Program-made: the position numbers and the translations under genes
From: CAWBUW01 sp963792075
Lineage (GTDB): Bacteria > Chloroflexota > Anaerolineae > Anaerolineales > UBA4823
Assembly: GCA_963792075.1 (NCBI GenBank)
Contig: CAWBUW010000006.1
Location: forward strand, 1-64,000
Direction of reading: 5' to 3'
DNA length: 64,000 nucleotides
Notes under the pieces: generated by a model
What the model was told of the DNA's origin: nothing
Seen by the model: the letters and a program-made list of their open reading frames with translations, nothing else
The model's database searches: none
In this document: piece after piece, positions 1-9,240 of the stretch
Position numbering within the stretch: position 1 is the first letter of the stretch
How the letters are laid out: every line of letters starts with the position of its first letter

Positions 1-495
1 CGTTGGAAAGAAAACGACCTGATCTTCCCGTCTACGGTTGGCACGCCGATTGATCAGCACAATCTGCGCAAGAGTTTCAAGAGTTTGCTCCAAACCGCCG
101 GCTTGCCGGAAATTCGTTTCCACGATCTGCGCCACACGGCAGCTTCGCTGATGCTCAACCATGGTATTCCACCGCTCATCGTGTCTCGCCGGTTAGGGCA
201 TTCAAAGGTCAGCATCACATTGGACACTTATGGCCATTTGATGCCTGAAATGCAAAACGAGGCGGCTGACTTGATGGATGAGCTGGTTACACCCGTAGCG
301 ATCGATCTGCACCAAACTGCACAGAACTGCACCGGAACTGCACCAGAAGACCAAACGGTTAAAACGGCCCCAAAAATACCCCCTATATATAGACAAAAAG
401 GGACTTTCCTCGCGGAAAGTCCCATATTTGGTGGGGTGCCTGATGGGTTTCGAACCCACAACCCCTTGATCCACAGTCAAGTGCTCTGCCATTGA
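1..495 (+). CDS. Tyrosine recombinase/integrase, 3' part
   Basis: The open frame enters from the left edge of the window, so only the C-terminal catalytic part is present. It carries the tyrosine recombinase signatures HDLRHTAAS and LGHSKVSITLDTYGHL, which supply the second Arg, the His and the nucleophilic Tyr. The family cuts and rejoins DNA at attachment sites for phages and integrative elements. The last codons run through a terminator hairpin and into the 3' half of a tRNA-His gene on the other strand, so the C-terminal tail of about 60 residues after the catalytic Tyr is partly encoded by tRNA sequence. This is the arrangement expected when an element has integrated into the tRNA. The element body would lie left of the window. 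Confidence 0.88.
   Translation, partial: RWKENDLIFPSTVGTPIDQHNLRKSFKSLLQTAGLPEIRFHDLRHTAASLMLNHGIPPLIVSRRLGHSKVSITLDTYGHLMPEMQNEAADLMDELVTPVAIDLHQTAQNCTGTAPEDQTVKTAPKIPPIYRQKGTFLAESPIFGGVPDGFRTHNPLIHSQVLCH
395..423 (-). terminator. Rho-independent terminator of tRNA-His
   Basis: A perfect 10-bp stem (GGGACTTTCC/GGAAAGTCCC) with a 4-nt loop is followed on the minus strand by TTTTTGTC. It lies just downstream of the tRNA-His 3' end and inside the 3' end of the integrase frame. Confidence 0.8.
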
Positions 496-507
496 GCTAC
501 AGGCACC
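432..507 (-). tRNA. tRNA-His (GTG)
   Basis: The minus strand folds as a standard cloverleaf: acceptor GTGCCTG/CAGGCAC, D arm GCTC/GAGC, anticodon stem CTTGA/TCAAG around loop CTGTGGA (anticodon GTG), and a T arm with GTTCGAA. The extra 5' G opposite a C discriminator is diagnostic of tRNA-His. The 3' CCA is encoded. hisS lies about 0.8 kb away on the same strand. Confidence 0.95.
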
Positions 508-632
508 ATAGATAGGCATTTTTGGTGCATTGACTCGCCTAAAAGCGAATCAAATGCCCCTATTATTGCCTGATTGCGAGGGGGAGGCTGACGAATCAAG
601 TGCTCCCCAAGTTTGGACACTCGCTGGCGGTG

Positions 633-661
633 ATTATACCTGAAAAGGGCAAATTTACCAA
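633..661 (-). promoter_or_regulatory. Sigma70-type promoter upstream of tRNA-His
   Basis: On the minus strand TTGGTA and TATAAT are separated by exactly 17 bp. Transcription would run toward tRNA-His with a leader of about 120 nt containing a small hairpin (TTGATTCGC/GGCGAGTCAA). No gene is seen between 508 and 736 apart from this. Confidence 0.6.
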
Positions 662-736
662 TGTTCTTCCGTCCATAGAAATTTCTAGCACATCTATCAT
701 TTACGCAATGCACTTGTTATTTGCCAAACGAAGTGC

Positions 737-1276
737 TCATTCCAGACAGCGGCGCATCACAAAAACTCTTTGCATCTTTTGCCCAAACCTACGAGGCTCT
801 GTTAGGCGAACCATATCGAATCCCACTTCCTGCCAAAATTGAAAAGCAGTAAGATTATCCTCGACCACGCCCAGCATGAGGATTTCCCCTCGTTGATTGC
901 GAACAAACTCAGCAAAGCTGTTTACCACCGTTCGCCCAAGGCCTTTACCGCGGGCTTCAGGAATGATTAGCAGCAATCCAATCCACCAGGTCCTCTGCTC
1001 TGGATAATGGCGCATTCCTTCTAGCAACCCAACCAAAACCTTATTCTGATTGAAGATGCCGTACACGAATTTGTTTTCGGTTGAATAGCCTGGTGGCGTT
1101 TCTTGAAATGTATTTTCAGCCGCGTCTGGGAGAACTTTATGGCCATCTACGAGAAACACATAATCCGAGCATTTCTCAAATAGATCTTGAAGATACCCGG
1201 TGTGTTTCTCAGGTGTAAGGGAATAGATTGTGTATTCAGAATGCCCTTCTATTGAAAAAATATTGGAGTTGTCCAT
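737..1276 (-). CDS. GNAT family N-acetyltransferase
   Basis: A 179-residue protein with the GNAT acetyl-CoA binding signature: motif A is visible as IPEARGKGLGRTVV at about residues 105-118, followed by the motif B region DNLTAFQFWQEVGF. GNAT enzymes move an acetyl group from acetyl-CoA to an amine, but the substrate cannot be read from the sequence. GAGG lies about 6 nt before the ATG. The gene starts 22 nt after hisS, so the two are probably cotranscribed. Confidence 0.85.
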   Translation of the reverse strand: MDNSNIFSIEGHSEYTIYSLTPEKHTGYLQDLFEKCSDYVFLVDGHKVLPDAAENTFQETPPGYSTENKFVYGIFNQNKVLVGLLEGMRHYPEQRTWWIGLLLIIPEARGKGLGRTVVNSFAEFVRNQRGEILMLGVVEDNLTAFQFWQEVGFDMVRLTEPRRFGQKMQRVFVMRRCLE

Positions 1277-1298
1277 TTCAGCCTCGAACCAGGATAAT

Positions 1299-2576
1299 TC
1301 ATAACCTCATCAGAGTCCGCATGGCTTGCACGACATCTTTGCGCGCTACGACCTGCTGCGTGCCATCGGCCAGGTTCTTGATCGTGGCCTGGCCGTTGGC
1401 AACTTCGTCGGGGCCCATGACGACTGCCAGGCGGATGCCGCAGCGGTCGGCATATTTAAACTGCTTGGGCAGCTTGGCGGTGTCCGGGTAGCAGGCGGCG
1501 CGCAGGCCGGCCTGGCGCAACTCTGCCGCCAGCGCCAGCGAGGCGGCCTGGGTCTCGGCGTTGAAGACGGTCACCAGCACTTGAGCCGGCGATGAGCCAA
1601 TCTGAGCCGGGACGCGCCCCAGCGCCTGTAAGATCAGGGTAATGACCACGTCGCCCATGGCGAAGCCCACCGCGGGCACGGGCTCGCCGCCCACGGCTGC
1701 CAGCAGATTGTTGTAGCGCCCGCCGCCCAGGATGGCGCGGCGCACTTCGCCGGTCAGGCTGTAGGCCTCGAAGACGGTGCCGGTGTAATATAACAGGCCG
1801 CGCACCACGTTTGGATCGAAGCGCACGTAGTCCCGCACGCCGAGCGCATCACATGCCTTGAAAAGGCGCACCAGCTCCTCCGACTGCTGCCACAGGTCCT
1901 GGTCGGCGAGCATGGCAATCAAACCGTCGACCTGGGTTTGCGAGAGGCCCAGCTCCAGGGCGTAAGCCTGCCATTCCTCGGCGCTCATCTTGTCGCGCCG
2001 GTCGATCAGGTTGGAGACTTCGGTCTTCATTTCGACAGGGATCTGCAAAGCGGTAAGCTGCGCGTCCACCAGCTTGCGGTTGTTGACCAGGATGACCGCC
2101 TCTTGCGACGAAAGTCCCACCTGGCGGAAGAAGGCGGCGATGACGGCGAGCAGCTCGGCGTCCGCTTCGGGCGTGTCCACGCCGATCAGGTCCACGTTCC
2201 ATTGAAAGAACTCGCGCGTGCGGCCTTTCTGGGGCTGTTCGTAGCGCCAGAATGGGCCAAACGACCACCAACGCAGCGGCATGACCAGCTCGCCCTGGCG
2301 CTGCGCCACCATGCGCGCCAGCGTGGGGGTCAGCTCGGGCCGCAGCGTGATCTGGTCTCCGCCGCGGTCATTGAACACGAAGGCCTGCTTCTTGACCAGC
2401 TCTTCGCCTGATTTGGATGCGTACAGCTCGAGAGTCTCGAGGAGCGGGCCTTCATATTCCTGGTAGCCGAAGGATTCGGAAACCCGGCGCAGGGTCTGGT
2501 AGAGCCAGGTGCGGACGGCCATTTCGCGTGGGTAAAAGTCACGCGTGCCTTTGACAGAAGAGATGATGTTTTTCAT
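1299..2576 (-). CDS. hisS: Histidyl-tRNA synthetase
   Basis: Class II aminoacyl-tRNA synthetase that charges tRNA-His, 425 residues. It begins with KGTRDFYP, has a motif 2 region (WRYEQPQKGRTREFFQ), the HisA signature RGLLYYTGTVFEAY, a motif 3 Gly-rich stretch ILGGGRYNNL, and a C-terminal anticodon-binding domain. In the HisA motif the usual RGLDYY Asp is Leu here. The start at 2576 is preferred: AAGGGA sits 7-8 nt upstream. Reading further upstream would run through a palindromic repeat and give a spurious N-terminus. Confidence 0.95.
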   Translation of the reverse strand: MKNIISSVKGTRDFYPREMAVRTWLYQTLRRVSESFGYQEYEGPLLETLELYASKSGEELVKKQAFVFNDRGGDQITLRPELTPTLARMVAQRQGELVMPLRWWSFGPFWRYEQPQKGRTREFFQWNVDLIGVDTPEADAELLAVIAAFFRQVGLSSQEAVILVNNRKLVDAQLTALQIPVEMKTEVSNLIDRRDKMSAEEWQAYALELGLSQTQVDGLIAMLADQDLWQQSEELVRLFKACDALGVRDYVRFDPNVVRGLLYYTGTVFEAYSLTGEVRRAILGGGRYNNLLAAVGGEPVPAVGFAMGDVVITLILQALGRVPAQIGSSPAQVLVTVFNAETQAASLALAAELRQAGLRAACYPDTAKLPKQFKYADRCGIRLAVVMGPDEVANGQATIKNLADGTQQVVARKDVVQAMRTLMRL

Positions 2577-2602
2577 GATTATTTCCCTTTGATTGAAAAA
2601 GA

Positions 2603-2716
2603 GGCTGTCCAAAAAGAAACAAAGGAGGAAATTAATACGTACCTGTGGGGGTGGTGCTTCGCACCACCCCCACAGGTACGTATATTTTTTCCTTGTTTTC
2701 GTCTTTTTGGACAACC
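2603..2716. repeat. 115-bp nested palindromic repeat, copy A
   Basis: An imperfect palindrome of about 114 bp. The outer arms are GTCCAAAAAGA and TCTTTTTGGAC, and the inner 20-bp stem is ACGTACCTGTGGGGGTGGTGC with loop TTC. Two more copies lie at 33961-34095 and 55256-55378. It sits in the hisS upstream region. Confidence 0.9.
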
Positions 2717-2840
2717 CCCTGCAAAATCCAAATCTGGATGCGCCGCGCTAAACCGCGCTGCCCGGGGTGGGGGAGGCGTGGGTAGGATGATGGTGCAAGC
2801 AGGCGAATAAATAGCGTTCCATGCGCAAAATTATACCATA

Positions 2841-2893
2841 AATAATTTGGGGGTGTTTTGCGGGCTTTGCCCGCAAAACACCCCCAAATTATT
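2841..2893. repeat. Intergenic palindrome P1
   Basis: Perfect 25-bp arms (2841-2865 and 2869-2893) around loop TTT, with apex GGC-TTT-GCC. The inner arm GGGTGTTTTGCGGGC is shared with the palindrome at 10034. It lies between the divergent hisS and degV. Confidence 0.9.
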
Positions 2894-2972
2894 CTTTTGT
2901 CACGGATAACTCCCAATGAACCAGTGTATAATGTTTATACAACCTGAGAGCGTACTAAATTAGGAGGACAGC

Positions 2973-3833
2973 ATGAAAATTGTGACGGACAGTGCAGCAG
3001 ACCTGCTGCTTGAAGAGGCGCGGGACCTGAGCATCACCGTAGCGCCCCTGATGATCAATTTCCCCGAGGGGCAGGTAAACTCACTCGAGATTACCCCGGA
3101 TGATTTCTACAACCGCCTGGAAGCGATGTCACCGCACATCCCGACCACTTCACAGCCATCCGCGGGGATGTTCGCGGATATTTATAAGAAGCTGGCCGAT
3201 CTAAAAGAAGAGCTGCTCTCGATCCATATCTCGACCGGGTTGAGCGGAACTTATAACGCGGCGCAAATGGGTGCGGAGCAGGTGCCTGATGCAAAGGTGA
3301 CTCTGGTCGATACCCTGACCCTCTCCGGCGGCGAGCGTTTCCAGGTGCTGGCTGCGGCGCGGGCGATCCGGGCGGGCTGGACCAAAGAGAAGCTGCTGGC
3401 GCAGTTAGACAAGGTACGCAGCCTGACCGAAACGATCTATACGCTGGAGACCCTGACCTACCTGGCGCGCGGTGGGCGCATCGGGCGGGTGCAAGCTTTG
3501 GCCGGGATGCTGCTCAACCTCAAGCCGGTGATCAACGTAGCCAAAGAGGATGGAAAATACTCCACCGTAGGTAAGGCGCGCACGATCGGCAAAGCGCTGG
3601 CCTCCATTTCGGATACCCTGGTGGCTAAATACGGGCGCACCCCAGTCTGGGTGACGGTGCTGCACGGGCGTTTTGCCGACCAGGCGGATAACTTAGGCGC
3701 GCTGCTGCAGCAAACTCTCAACGTAGCCAAGATCGAAACCTTGCGCATCTCACCGGTGCTGGGTGTGCATACGGGCCCGGGGATCGTGGGCGCGGCAGTG
3801 GTGCCTTTGGAAGCGCTGGACGAAATCGTCTGA
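2973..3833 (+). CDS. DegV family fatty acid-binding protein
   Basis: A 286-residue DegV protein. It starts with KIVTDSAADL, has the TSQPSAGMF lipid head-group loop near residue 60 and the ISTGLSGTYNAA motif near residue 90. The family binds a fatty acid between two domains, and in Firmicutes it serves as FakB, handing fatty acids to the kinase FakA. No kinase partner is seen here. AGGAGG at 2962-2967 fixes the start, and a -10 TATAAT lies at 2927-2932. The stop codon directly abuts that of the convergent gene, the two forming TGATCA. Confidence 0.92.
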   Translation: MKIVTDSAADLLLEEARDLSITVAPLMINFPEGQVNSLEITPDDFYNRLEAMSPHIPTTSQPSAGMFADIYKKLADLKEELLSIHISTGLSGTYNAAQMGAEQVPDAKVTLVDTLTLSGGERFQVLAAARAIRAGWTKEKLLAQLDKVRSLTETIYTLETLTYLARGGRIGRVQALAGMLLNLKPVINVAKEDGKYSTVGKARTIGKALASISDTLVAKYGRTPVWVTVLHGRFADQADNLGALLQQTLNVAKIETLRISPVLGVHTGPGIVGAAVVPLEALDEIV

Positions 3834-5885
3834 TCAACCGGCGCCGAAGGGGGGCGTGGCTAACTGGGCCAGCATCTCGGCGGGTGAGTTGACCGGGCGG
3901 AGGCAGACAAAATCCCGGCAGACATAGGCTGTCGGAAGCCCCTGGTTTAGAGGCCGGTCCAGCAATAAGGCCGGCGAACCTGGCCCCGGCGGGTAGGCAG
4001 AAATTGCAGCCACCTGGCGGGGCCGGTAGTTATTCCACAGTGCGGCGCACAGCGCCTGGGTTCCGGGATCCTGAGCATCGCCCAGGATCGCCACTTCGTG
4101 GACAGGGCCCAGCGCGAAGTCTGTTGCGCATAGCCACTGAGTAAAAGCGGTGGGATGGCGCAGCATCAACGTTTGCAGCGAAACCAGCATCGTCTCGGCC
4201 ATTTCGCGCCACTCTCTGCGGCCTTCAAACGCGGCTAATTGCAAGAAAGCGCAGGCTGCCAGGGCATTCCCCGAAGGAGTAGCGTTGTCCTGGACATCCT
4301 TGGGACGGATGAGCAGCGTTTCATGATCGTCGCTCGTATCGAAAAAACCGCCCCTGGGGTCAGCAAAATGCGCGACCATTTCATCTGCCAACCTTAAAGC
4401 AGTGGCGTACCAGGCCGGATTGGGATCGGATTGGTAAAGCGCCAACAAGGCAGGGACCAGCCCGGCGTAATCTTCCAGATAGGCCTTGTGTTTTGCCTGG
4501 CCTGCGCGCCAGGAGCGAAACAAATGCCGGTCCAGATAGAGGTTGTCGATCAAAAAGTGCGCGTTGCGGATGGCGGCGTTGAGATAATCCTTCCTCTTTA
4601 AATAGCGGCCTGCCTCAGCGAATGCAGACAGCGCCAGGGCATTCCACATCACCAGGACCTTATCATCGCTGCCGGGCCTGAGGCGACCATTTCTTACGGT
4701 TAGAAGTTTGGAATGACAATCCGCTAATTGGTGGGTTACAGTTTCGGGATCCATCTCGAAGCGAGCCGCCAAAGAAGAATCGTCCAATGCTCGCTGCAGG
4801 ATCGTTTTCCCCTCCCAATTCCCCTGGGGAGTGATCTCATAGGCTGCTTTGAAAAATTCGAAGTCTGAGGCGAGCGTGGCCTGGATCTCCTCTTGAGTCC
4901 AGACGTAGAATTTCCCTTCTTCGCCTTCCGAATCAGCATCCAGGCTGGAATAGAACCCTCCAGCCGGGTACGCCATCTCGCGCAGCACAAAATCCAGAGT
5001 CTCTTCGCATACCCTGCGAAATGTTTTTTCGCCCGTGACCAGCCAGGCGTGCAGGTAAACTAAAGCCAGTTGGGCATTATCGTACAACATCTTCTCAAAA
5101 TGCGGCGTACGCCAAAAATCATCCGTGGAATAGCGCGCAAAACCGCCGCCAACCACGTCATACATGCCACCGCGCGACATGGCGTGCAGCGCATGCTCGG
5201 CCATCTCCAGCGCCATTTTGTCACCGCGTGTGCTTCGCCGCAGCAGGTATTCAATCGTCATAGGCTGAGGGAACTTGGGTGCCTGGCCCCAACCACCATT
5301 TTCCCAATCGTAGGACTGTGCTAGCGTCTGGGTGACCTGGTCGAGCGCCTGGGGCGAGAGAGCCCCCTGCGCCGGTTCGAAAACCGTTTGCTGCAGCAAG
5401 TGTTGGACGATCTGCTCGCTGCCGGCCAGCAGCCGGGTCCGCTCCGTCCGCCAGAGACGGGCGATAGTCTCGATCAACTCGCTAAACGCGGGCAGGTTAT
5501 AGCGCCGGACAGGGGGGAAATAAGTGCCGCCGTAAAAGGGCCTGCCATCCGGGCTAAGGAAAACGCTCATCGGCCAGCCACCGCTCCCGGTAAAGGCCAC
5601 GACGGCTTGCATGTAGATGCTGTCCAGATCAGGGCGTTCTTCGCGATCCACCTTGATGTTGACAAAGTGCTCATTCATCTGGGCCGCGATCGCCGGATTT
5701 TCGAAGGACTCATGCGCCATGACGTGGCACCAGTGGCAGGCTGCGTACCCGATGCTGAGAAAGATGGGCTTATCTTCCGCGCGCGCCTTCGCCAGCGCTG
5801 CCTCTCCCCAGGGGTACCAATCTACGGGATTTTCCGCATGTTGGAGCAAGTAGGGGGAGTTTTCGTGAATCAAGTGGTTGGGCAT
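3834..5885 (-). CDS. Thioredoxin-fold DUF255 protein (YyaL/SPATA20 type)
   Basis: A 683-residue member of the YyaL/SSP411 family. The N-terminal thioredoxin-like domain shows NPVDWYPWG and ACHWCHVM, followed by [10 protein letters not shown] and [12 protein letters not shown]. The rest is an alpha/alpha toroid-like domain ([10 protein letters not shown] near the C-terminus). The CxxC suggests a redox role, but biochemical function in bacteria is unsettled. The length matches the family. It converges on degV with no intergenic base. Confidence 0.9.
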   Translation of the reverse strand: MPNHLIHENSPYLLQHAENPVDWYPWGEAALAKARAEDKPIFLSIGYAACHWCHVMAHESFENPAIAAQMNEHFVNIKVDREERPDLDSIYMQAVVAFTGSGGWPMSVFLSPDGRPFYGGTYFPPVRRYNLPAFSELIETIARLWRTERTRLLAGSEQIVQHLLQQTVFEPAQGALSPQALDQVTQTLAQSYDWENGGWGQAPKFPQPMTIEYLLRRSTRGDKMALEMAEHALHAMSRGGMYDVVGGGFARYSTDDFWRTPHFEKMLYDNAQLALVYLHAWLVTGEKTFRRVCEETLDFVLREMAYPAGGFYSSLDADSEGEEGKFYVWTQEEIQATLASDFEFFKAAYEITPQGNWEGKTILQRALDDSSLAARFEMDPETVTHQLADCHSKLLTVRNGRLRPGSDDKVLVMWNALALSAFAEAGRYLKRKDYLNAAIRNAHFLIDNLYLDRHLFRSWRAGQAKHKAYLEDYAGLVPALLALYQSDPNPAWYATALRLADEMVAHFADPRGGFFDTSDDHETLLIRPKDVQDNATPSGNALAACAFLQLAAFEGRREWREMAETMLVSLQTLMLRHPTAFTQWLCATDFALGPVHEVAILGDAQDPGTQALCAALWNNYRPRQVAAISAYPPGPGSPALLLDRPLNQGLPTAYVCRDFVCLRPVNSPAEMLAQLATPPFGAG

Positions 5886-5939
5886 GAGAAACCTGTTAGG
5901 GGAAAATCAAATAACTGGTTCTGGCGATGCTATGCTTCC

Positions 5940-5967
5940 TTGACAAGAGCAAGCCGCATGATAGAAT
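5940..5967 (+). promoter_or_regulatory. Promoter of the DUF420 gene
   Basis: TTGACA and TAGAAT are separated by 16 bp, and the -10 is preceded by TGA (extended -10). The predicted leader is about 85 nt. The rest of the 5886-6060 gap shows no other feature. Confidence 0.65.
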
Positions 5968-6060
5968 GCACACAATATGTAGCAATTAATAGAGTAAGCA
6001 TATGCTAAATCTCTTATTTTGTATTATATACTAATTTTCAGGTTAGAATCAGGAGCACTC

Positions 6061-6528
6061 ATGAACGCATTCCTTAACAGTCCCGGGTTTCTGGGAACAA
6101 AGGCTCCTTTCATTTCCGACCTGTCCTTGATCTTGATCTTGCTCACAGCCATCCTGTTTAGTGTGGGAGTGCAACTGGCAAGACGCAAACAGTATGAAGC
6201 TCATCGCTGGGTGCAGACTGTGACCGCCGGTTTCAATGCCATTATCGTGCTTAGCGTGATGGTAAATTCCTATGTGACACACATCCTTCCGGGTATCCCC
6301 TCAAAACTTCTGGAAGGCGATTATGCTGTCACAACAGTCCACGCGATCACCGGAACGATTGGACTCCTGCTGGGAATCTTTGTCGTCCTGCGAGCCAACA
6401 ACCTGGTGCCCAAAGCCCTGCGCTTCAAGAACTATAAATTGTTCATGCGGGTTTCTTATGCACTTTATATGCTGGCGACCTTGCTGGGCGTGGTCGTTTA
6501 CGGCCTCGCTTTTGTGCTCGGCATTTGA
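6061..6528 (+). CDS. Four-helix membrane protein, DUF420-like
   Basis: A 155-residue integral membrane protein with four hydrophobic helices and conserved His residues at helix ends (AHRWVQ, VTTVHAITG). This resembles the DUF420/YozB family often found beside cytochrome oxidase assembly genes. No oxidase genes are near. The start at 6061 is chosen because AGGAGC precedes it; an earlier in-frame ATG at 6019 lacks a binding site. Function is unknown. Confidence 0.65.
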   Translation: MNAFLNSPGFLGTKAPFISDLSLILILLTAILFSVGVQLARRKQYEAHRWVQTVTAGFNAIIVLSVMVNSYVTHILPGIPSKLLEGDYAVTTVHAITGTIGLLLGIFVVLRANNLVPKALRFKNYKLFMRVSYALYMLATLLGVVVYGLAFVLGI

Positions 6529-6569
6529 GCAATGATCGATGGGATTTCACTTTCGGAATATATAACCAT

Positions 6570-7865
6570 ATGTCGCGAGTTGCCCTGATTTATCCTTATT
6601 TCCGCACCCGATCACAGACCGAGATCCTGTTTCCGCCGCTTGGCGCGGCAAGCCTGGCAAGCCAGCTCCACAGGCTTGGAATCGAAGCAAAGATTTTCGA
6701 TTGTACATTCGAGACCTTTGAAGAAATCCAGAAAAAAGTAATTTCTTACCAGCCTGGAATTGTGGGGATCTACTCCATGGTGACCTTGAGCCGCAACACT
6801 TTCCGCATCGCAGAGATGGTGAGGGCCAACCTTCCCGAAAGCTTATTGGTCGCCGGCGGGCCATTACCCACGCTCTACCCGGAGCAATACTGTGCAGCTT
6901 TCGACGTGGTATTTCGCGGTGAAGCTGATTTGAGTTTTCCCCGTTTTTGTCACGACCTGTTTGATCAAAAGATTTCACGTCTGCGTTTGAAGGAATTACC
7001 CCTTGAAAATTATGCAGGGCTTTTTACCAAGCAACATGATCTTCAAATCGATAATCCGATGACGCATTATCCGGAACAGGAGATCAATTCCTTCCCGCTG
7101 CCCTACCGCGGCGACTTCGATCACGCGGTTTACCAGAGCAATTGGTCCCAAATGGATGGCACAAAGACCACTTCCATTATCACGACCCTGGGATGTTCAT
7201 TCAGTTGTGACTTTTGCTCCAAGCCGGTCTTCGGCAGCCTGTTCCGCCGTAGAAACCTGGATGTGGTATTCGAGGAGATCGAACAAATCCGCGCTCTCGG
7301 TTACGACAGCCTATGGATCGCCGATGATAACTTTACCCTGGATAGGAAGTTCCTGAACGAATTCTGCCAGCGTATGGCGGGCCGGAAGATCCAATGGAGC
7401 TGCCTTTCGCGCGTTACCGGAATCGATGAAGAGAATACGAGATTGATGAAGGAATCCGGCTGCCGCAGGGTATACCTGGGATTGGAGTCTGGCAACCAGG
7501 ACACGCTCAAACTGATGAAGAAGAAGGCAACAATTGAAGAGGGGAAGAACGCAGTTCACCTGTTCAATAAAGCCGGCATCGAAGTGGCTGCATTTTTCAT
7601 TGTCGGCTACCTGGGAGAAACTGTTTCTTCGATCGAGGACACCTTCCGGTTCGCGTTGGAACTTCCGCTGGATAATATCTCGTTCAACGTGCCATTTCCA
7701 CTACCGGGTTCAGAGCTGTTCGAACGCGTAAGCAAGTTGGATAAGAACAAGGATTGGAACACGGAGAACGAAGTCACTTTTGTTTACGAGTCGGAGTTCG
7801 ATGCAAACTGGTTACGACAACGGATAGGCGAGACCATGCAGGCTTTCGCGGATAAGAAAAAATAA
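6570..7865 (+). CDS. B12-binding domain radical SAM protein 1
   Basis: A protein of 431 residues. The N-terminal B12-binding Rossmann-like domain (VALIYPYF, FPPLGAASLASQL, DCTF, VAGGPLPT) is followed by a radical SAM domain with the cluster motif CSFSCDFC. Such enzymes often catalyse methyl transfer to unreactive carbons or ring rearrangement, but the substrate cannot be assigned. The ATG at 6570 is favoured because the family usually starts right at the first beta strand. A TTG at 6525 overlapping the previous stop would add 15 residues. A paralogue lies tail to tail 7 bp away. Confidence 0.85.
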   Translation: MSRVALIYPYFRTRSQTEILFPPLGAASLASQLHRLGIEAKIFDCTFETFEEIQKKVISYQPGIVGIYSMVTLSRNTFRIAEMVRANLPESLLVAGGPLPTLYPEQYCAAFDVVFRGEADLSFPRFCHDLFDQKISRLRLKELPLENYAGLFTKQHDLQIDNPMTHYPEQEINSFPLPYRGDFDHAVYQSNWSQMDGTKTTSIITTLGCSFSCDFCSKPVFGSLFRRRNLDVVFEEIEQIRALGYDSLWIADDNFTLDRKFLNEFCQRMAGRKIQWSCLSRVTGIDEENTRLMKESGCRRVYLGLESGNQDTLKLMKKKATIEEGKNAVHLFNKAGIEVAAFFIVGYLGETVSSIEDTFRFALELPLDNISFNVPFPLPGSELFERVSKLDKNKDWNTENEVTFVYESEFDANWLRQRIGETMQAFADKKK

Positions 7866-7872
7866 GCAGGAT

Positions 7873-9240
7873 TTATCGCAAGAGCCGGAAGATTGCATCG
7901 GTAGGTTTCTCGAAGAGCGATAGAAGCAATGGCGCCAGTTTTCCCATTCTTCTATTGATTCCAAATTGCACATGGCCTTTCATAATCCCGAACCACATTT
8001 TTGCCTCGGAAAAATCCGACTTGTAGATCAGCACGTGACTTCCAAAGGGGCTGTCGTCCGGATGCCATTCACGAGTGATCCGGTCTTGGGTCCTTTTGTA
8101 AAGGTCCGTTCCGGGGAGTGGATAAGGCATACTGAGTCCAATGTAATCGAGGGGCAACGAAGTCGCAAAACGTAATGTTTGGAGAACGGTGTCATCCGTA
8201 TCTCCAGGGTAACACAGGATGAAGAAGGCCCCGACCTCGAGGCCTGCCCGGTGTGCATCCACTACGGTCCGGCGCGCCTCGCCCGTGGTGATCTTTTTAT
8301 TCATCAGCTCGAGAATCTGGTCACTACCGGATTCGATGCCGAAGAAGATCCGCGTGCAACCGGCCTCTTTCATCTCCAGGGCGGTTGGATAATCCAGGGC
8401 GTCAACTCGGCCCAGGCATTCCCAGTTGAAGCGCAGCCCCTGGCGCTTGATCTCCTGGCATACGCTGACCACCCTTTTCTTATTCATGGTGAACACATCA
8501 TCCGCGAAAGAAATCCGGTCATATCCCAGCGTAAGCGCCGTTTGGATCTCATCCACGACATTCTGGGGTGAGCGTTCGCGGTAAGAGCCGCCGAAAATCA
8601 CGTTGCTGCAAAACTCACAGCGAAACGGACAACCGCGGGTGCTCATCACGGTTGTGATCGAGTAGCCATACTTCTTCTTCCCGTATCGAATGTAGCTTTC
8701 ATTGGGAAGTAATGCGCGGGCAGGGAAAAGGACCTGGTCCAATTCCCTGGTAAAACTGCGTTCGGGATTGTAAACAAGCTTGCCTTTGGCCGGCCAGTCC
8801 GAATCTGTTCGATAAACAAGCCCCGCAATGGTATCCAGTCCGGTTGCCTCTTCGTGGGCGCGCAGAAGCTCCTGCATGGTCTGCTCTCCCTCGCCACGCA
8901 CAACCACATCGAAGTTTTCCAGAAATAATTCGGGATCGCAGGTCGGTAATGGTCCCCCGGCAACCAGAAGCCGGCAGAGTGGGCGCAACTGCTGCGCAAA
9001 CCACAAACATTCATCCAACATGGTCACCATACAATAGATACCCACTACCTCTGCTTGTACCGCCAAAGCCTCTCTCAAGGCATCTTTTCTATCTAAGAAG
9101 GTACAGTCGATCAAGTGCACATCATGACCGGCTTTCTGCAGGCTGGCAGCGATATAGCTAATCCCCAAAGGTGGAAACCGGAAAACCGAACGATCACGGC
9201 GGGGGATAAAAAAGGGGTAGATAAGCAGTACCGAAGTCAT
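7873..9240 (-). CDS. B12-binding domain radical SAM protein 2
   Basis: A protein of 455 residues with the same architecture as its convergent neighbour: B12-binding part (VLLIYPFF, FPPLGISYIAASL, IDCTFLD, VAGGPLPTCDP) and radical SAM part with CPFRCEFC. Further shared motifs are FADDVFT, GIESGSDQILELMNKK and YPLPGTDLY. Its start overlaps the stop of the upstream gene by ATGA, so it is translationally coupled to the unknown protein and, further up, to two glycosyltransferases. This suggests tailoring of a glycosylated lipid or other metabolite, which is inference. Confidence 0.88.
   Translation of the reverse strand: MTSVLLIYPFFIPRRDRSVFRFPPLGISYIAASLQKAGHDVHLIDCTFLDRKDALREALAVQAEVVGIYCMVTMLDECLWFAQQLRPLCRLLVAGGPLPTCDPELFLENFDVVVRGEGEQTMQELLRAHEEATGLDTIAGLVYRTDSDWPAKGKLVYNPERSFTRELDQVLFPARALLPNESYIRYGKKKYGYSITTVMSTRGCPFRCEFCSNVIFGGSYRERSPQNVVDEIQTALTLGYDRISFADDVFTMNKKRVVSVCQEIKRQGLRFNWECLGRVDALDYPTALEMKEAGCTRIFFGIESGSDQILELMNKKITTGEARRTVVDAHRAGLEVGAFFILCYPGDTDDTVLQTLRFATSLPLDYIGLSMPYPLPGTDLYKRTQDRITREWHPDDSPFGSHVLIYKSDFSEAKMWFGIMKGHVQFGINRRMGKLAPLLLSLFEKPTDAIFRLLR

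Noticed and set aside
477..713. Minus-strand frame of 78 codons over the tRNA-His region
   Set aside because: It reads through the tRNA and its promoter, with no ribosome binding site or motif.
2577..2714. N-terminal extension of hisS through the 115-bp repeat
   Set aside because: The extra residues are translated palindrome; the internal ATG has a ribosome binding site and the family starts at KGTRDF.
3831..3836. Adjacent stop codons TGATCA of degV and its convergent neighbour
   Set aside because: Compact, but not unusual in bacteria; no functional claim made.
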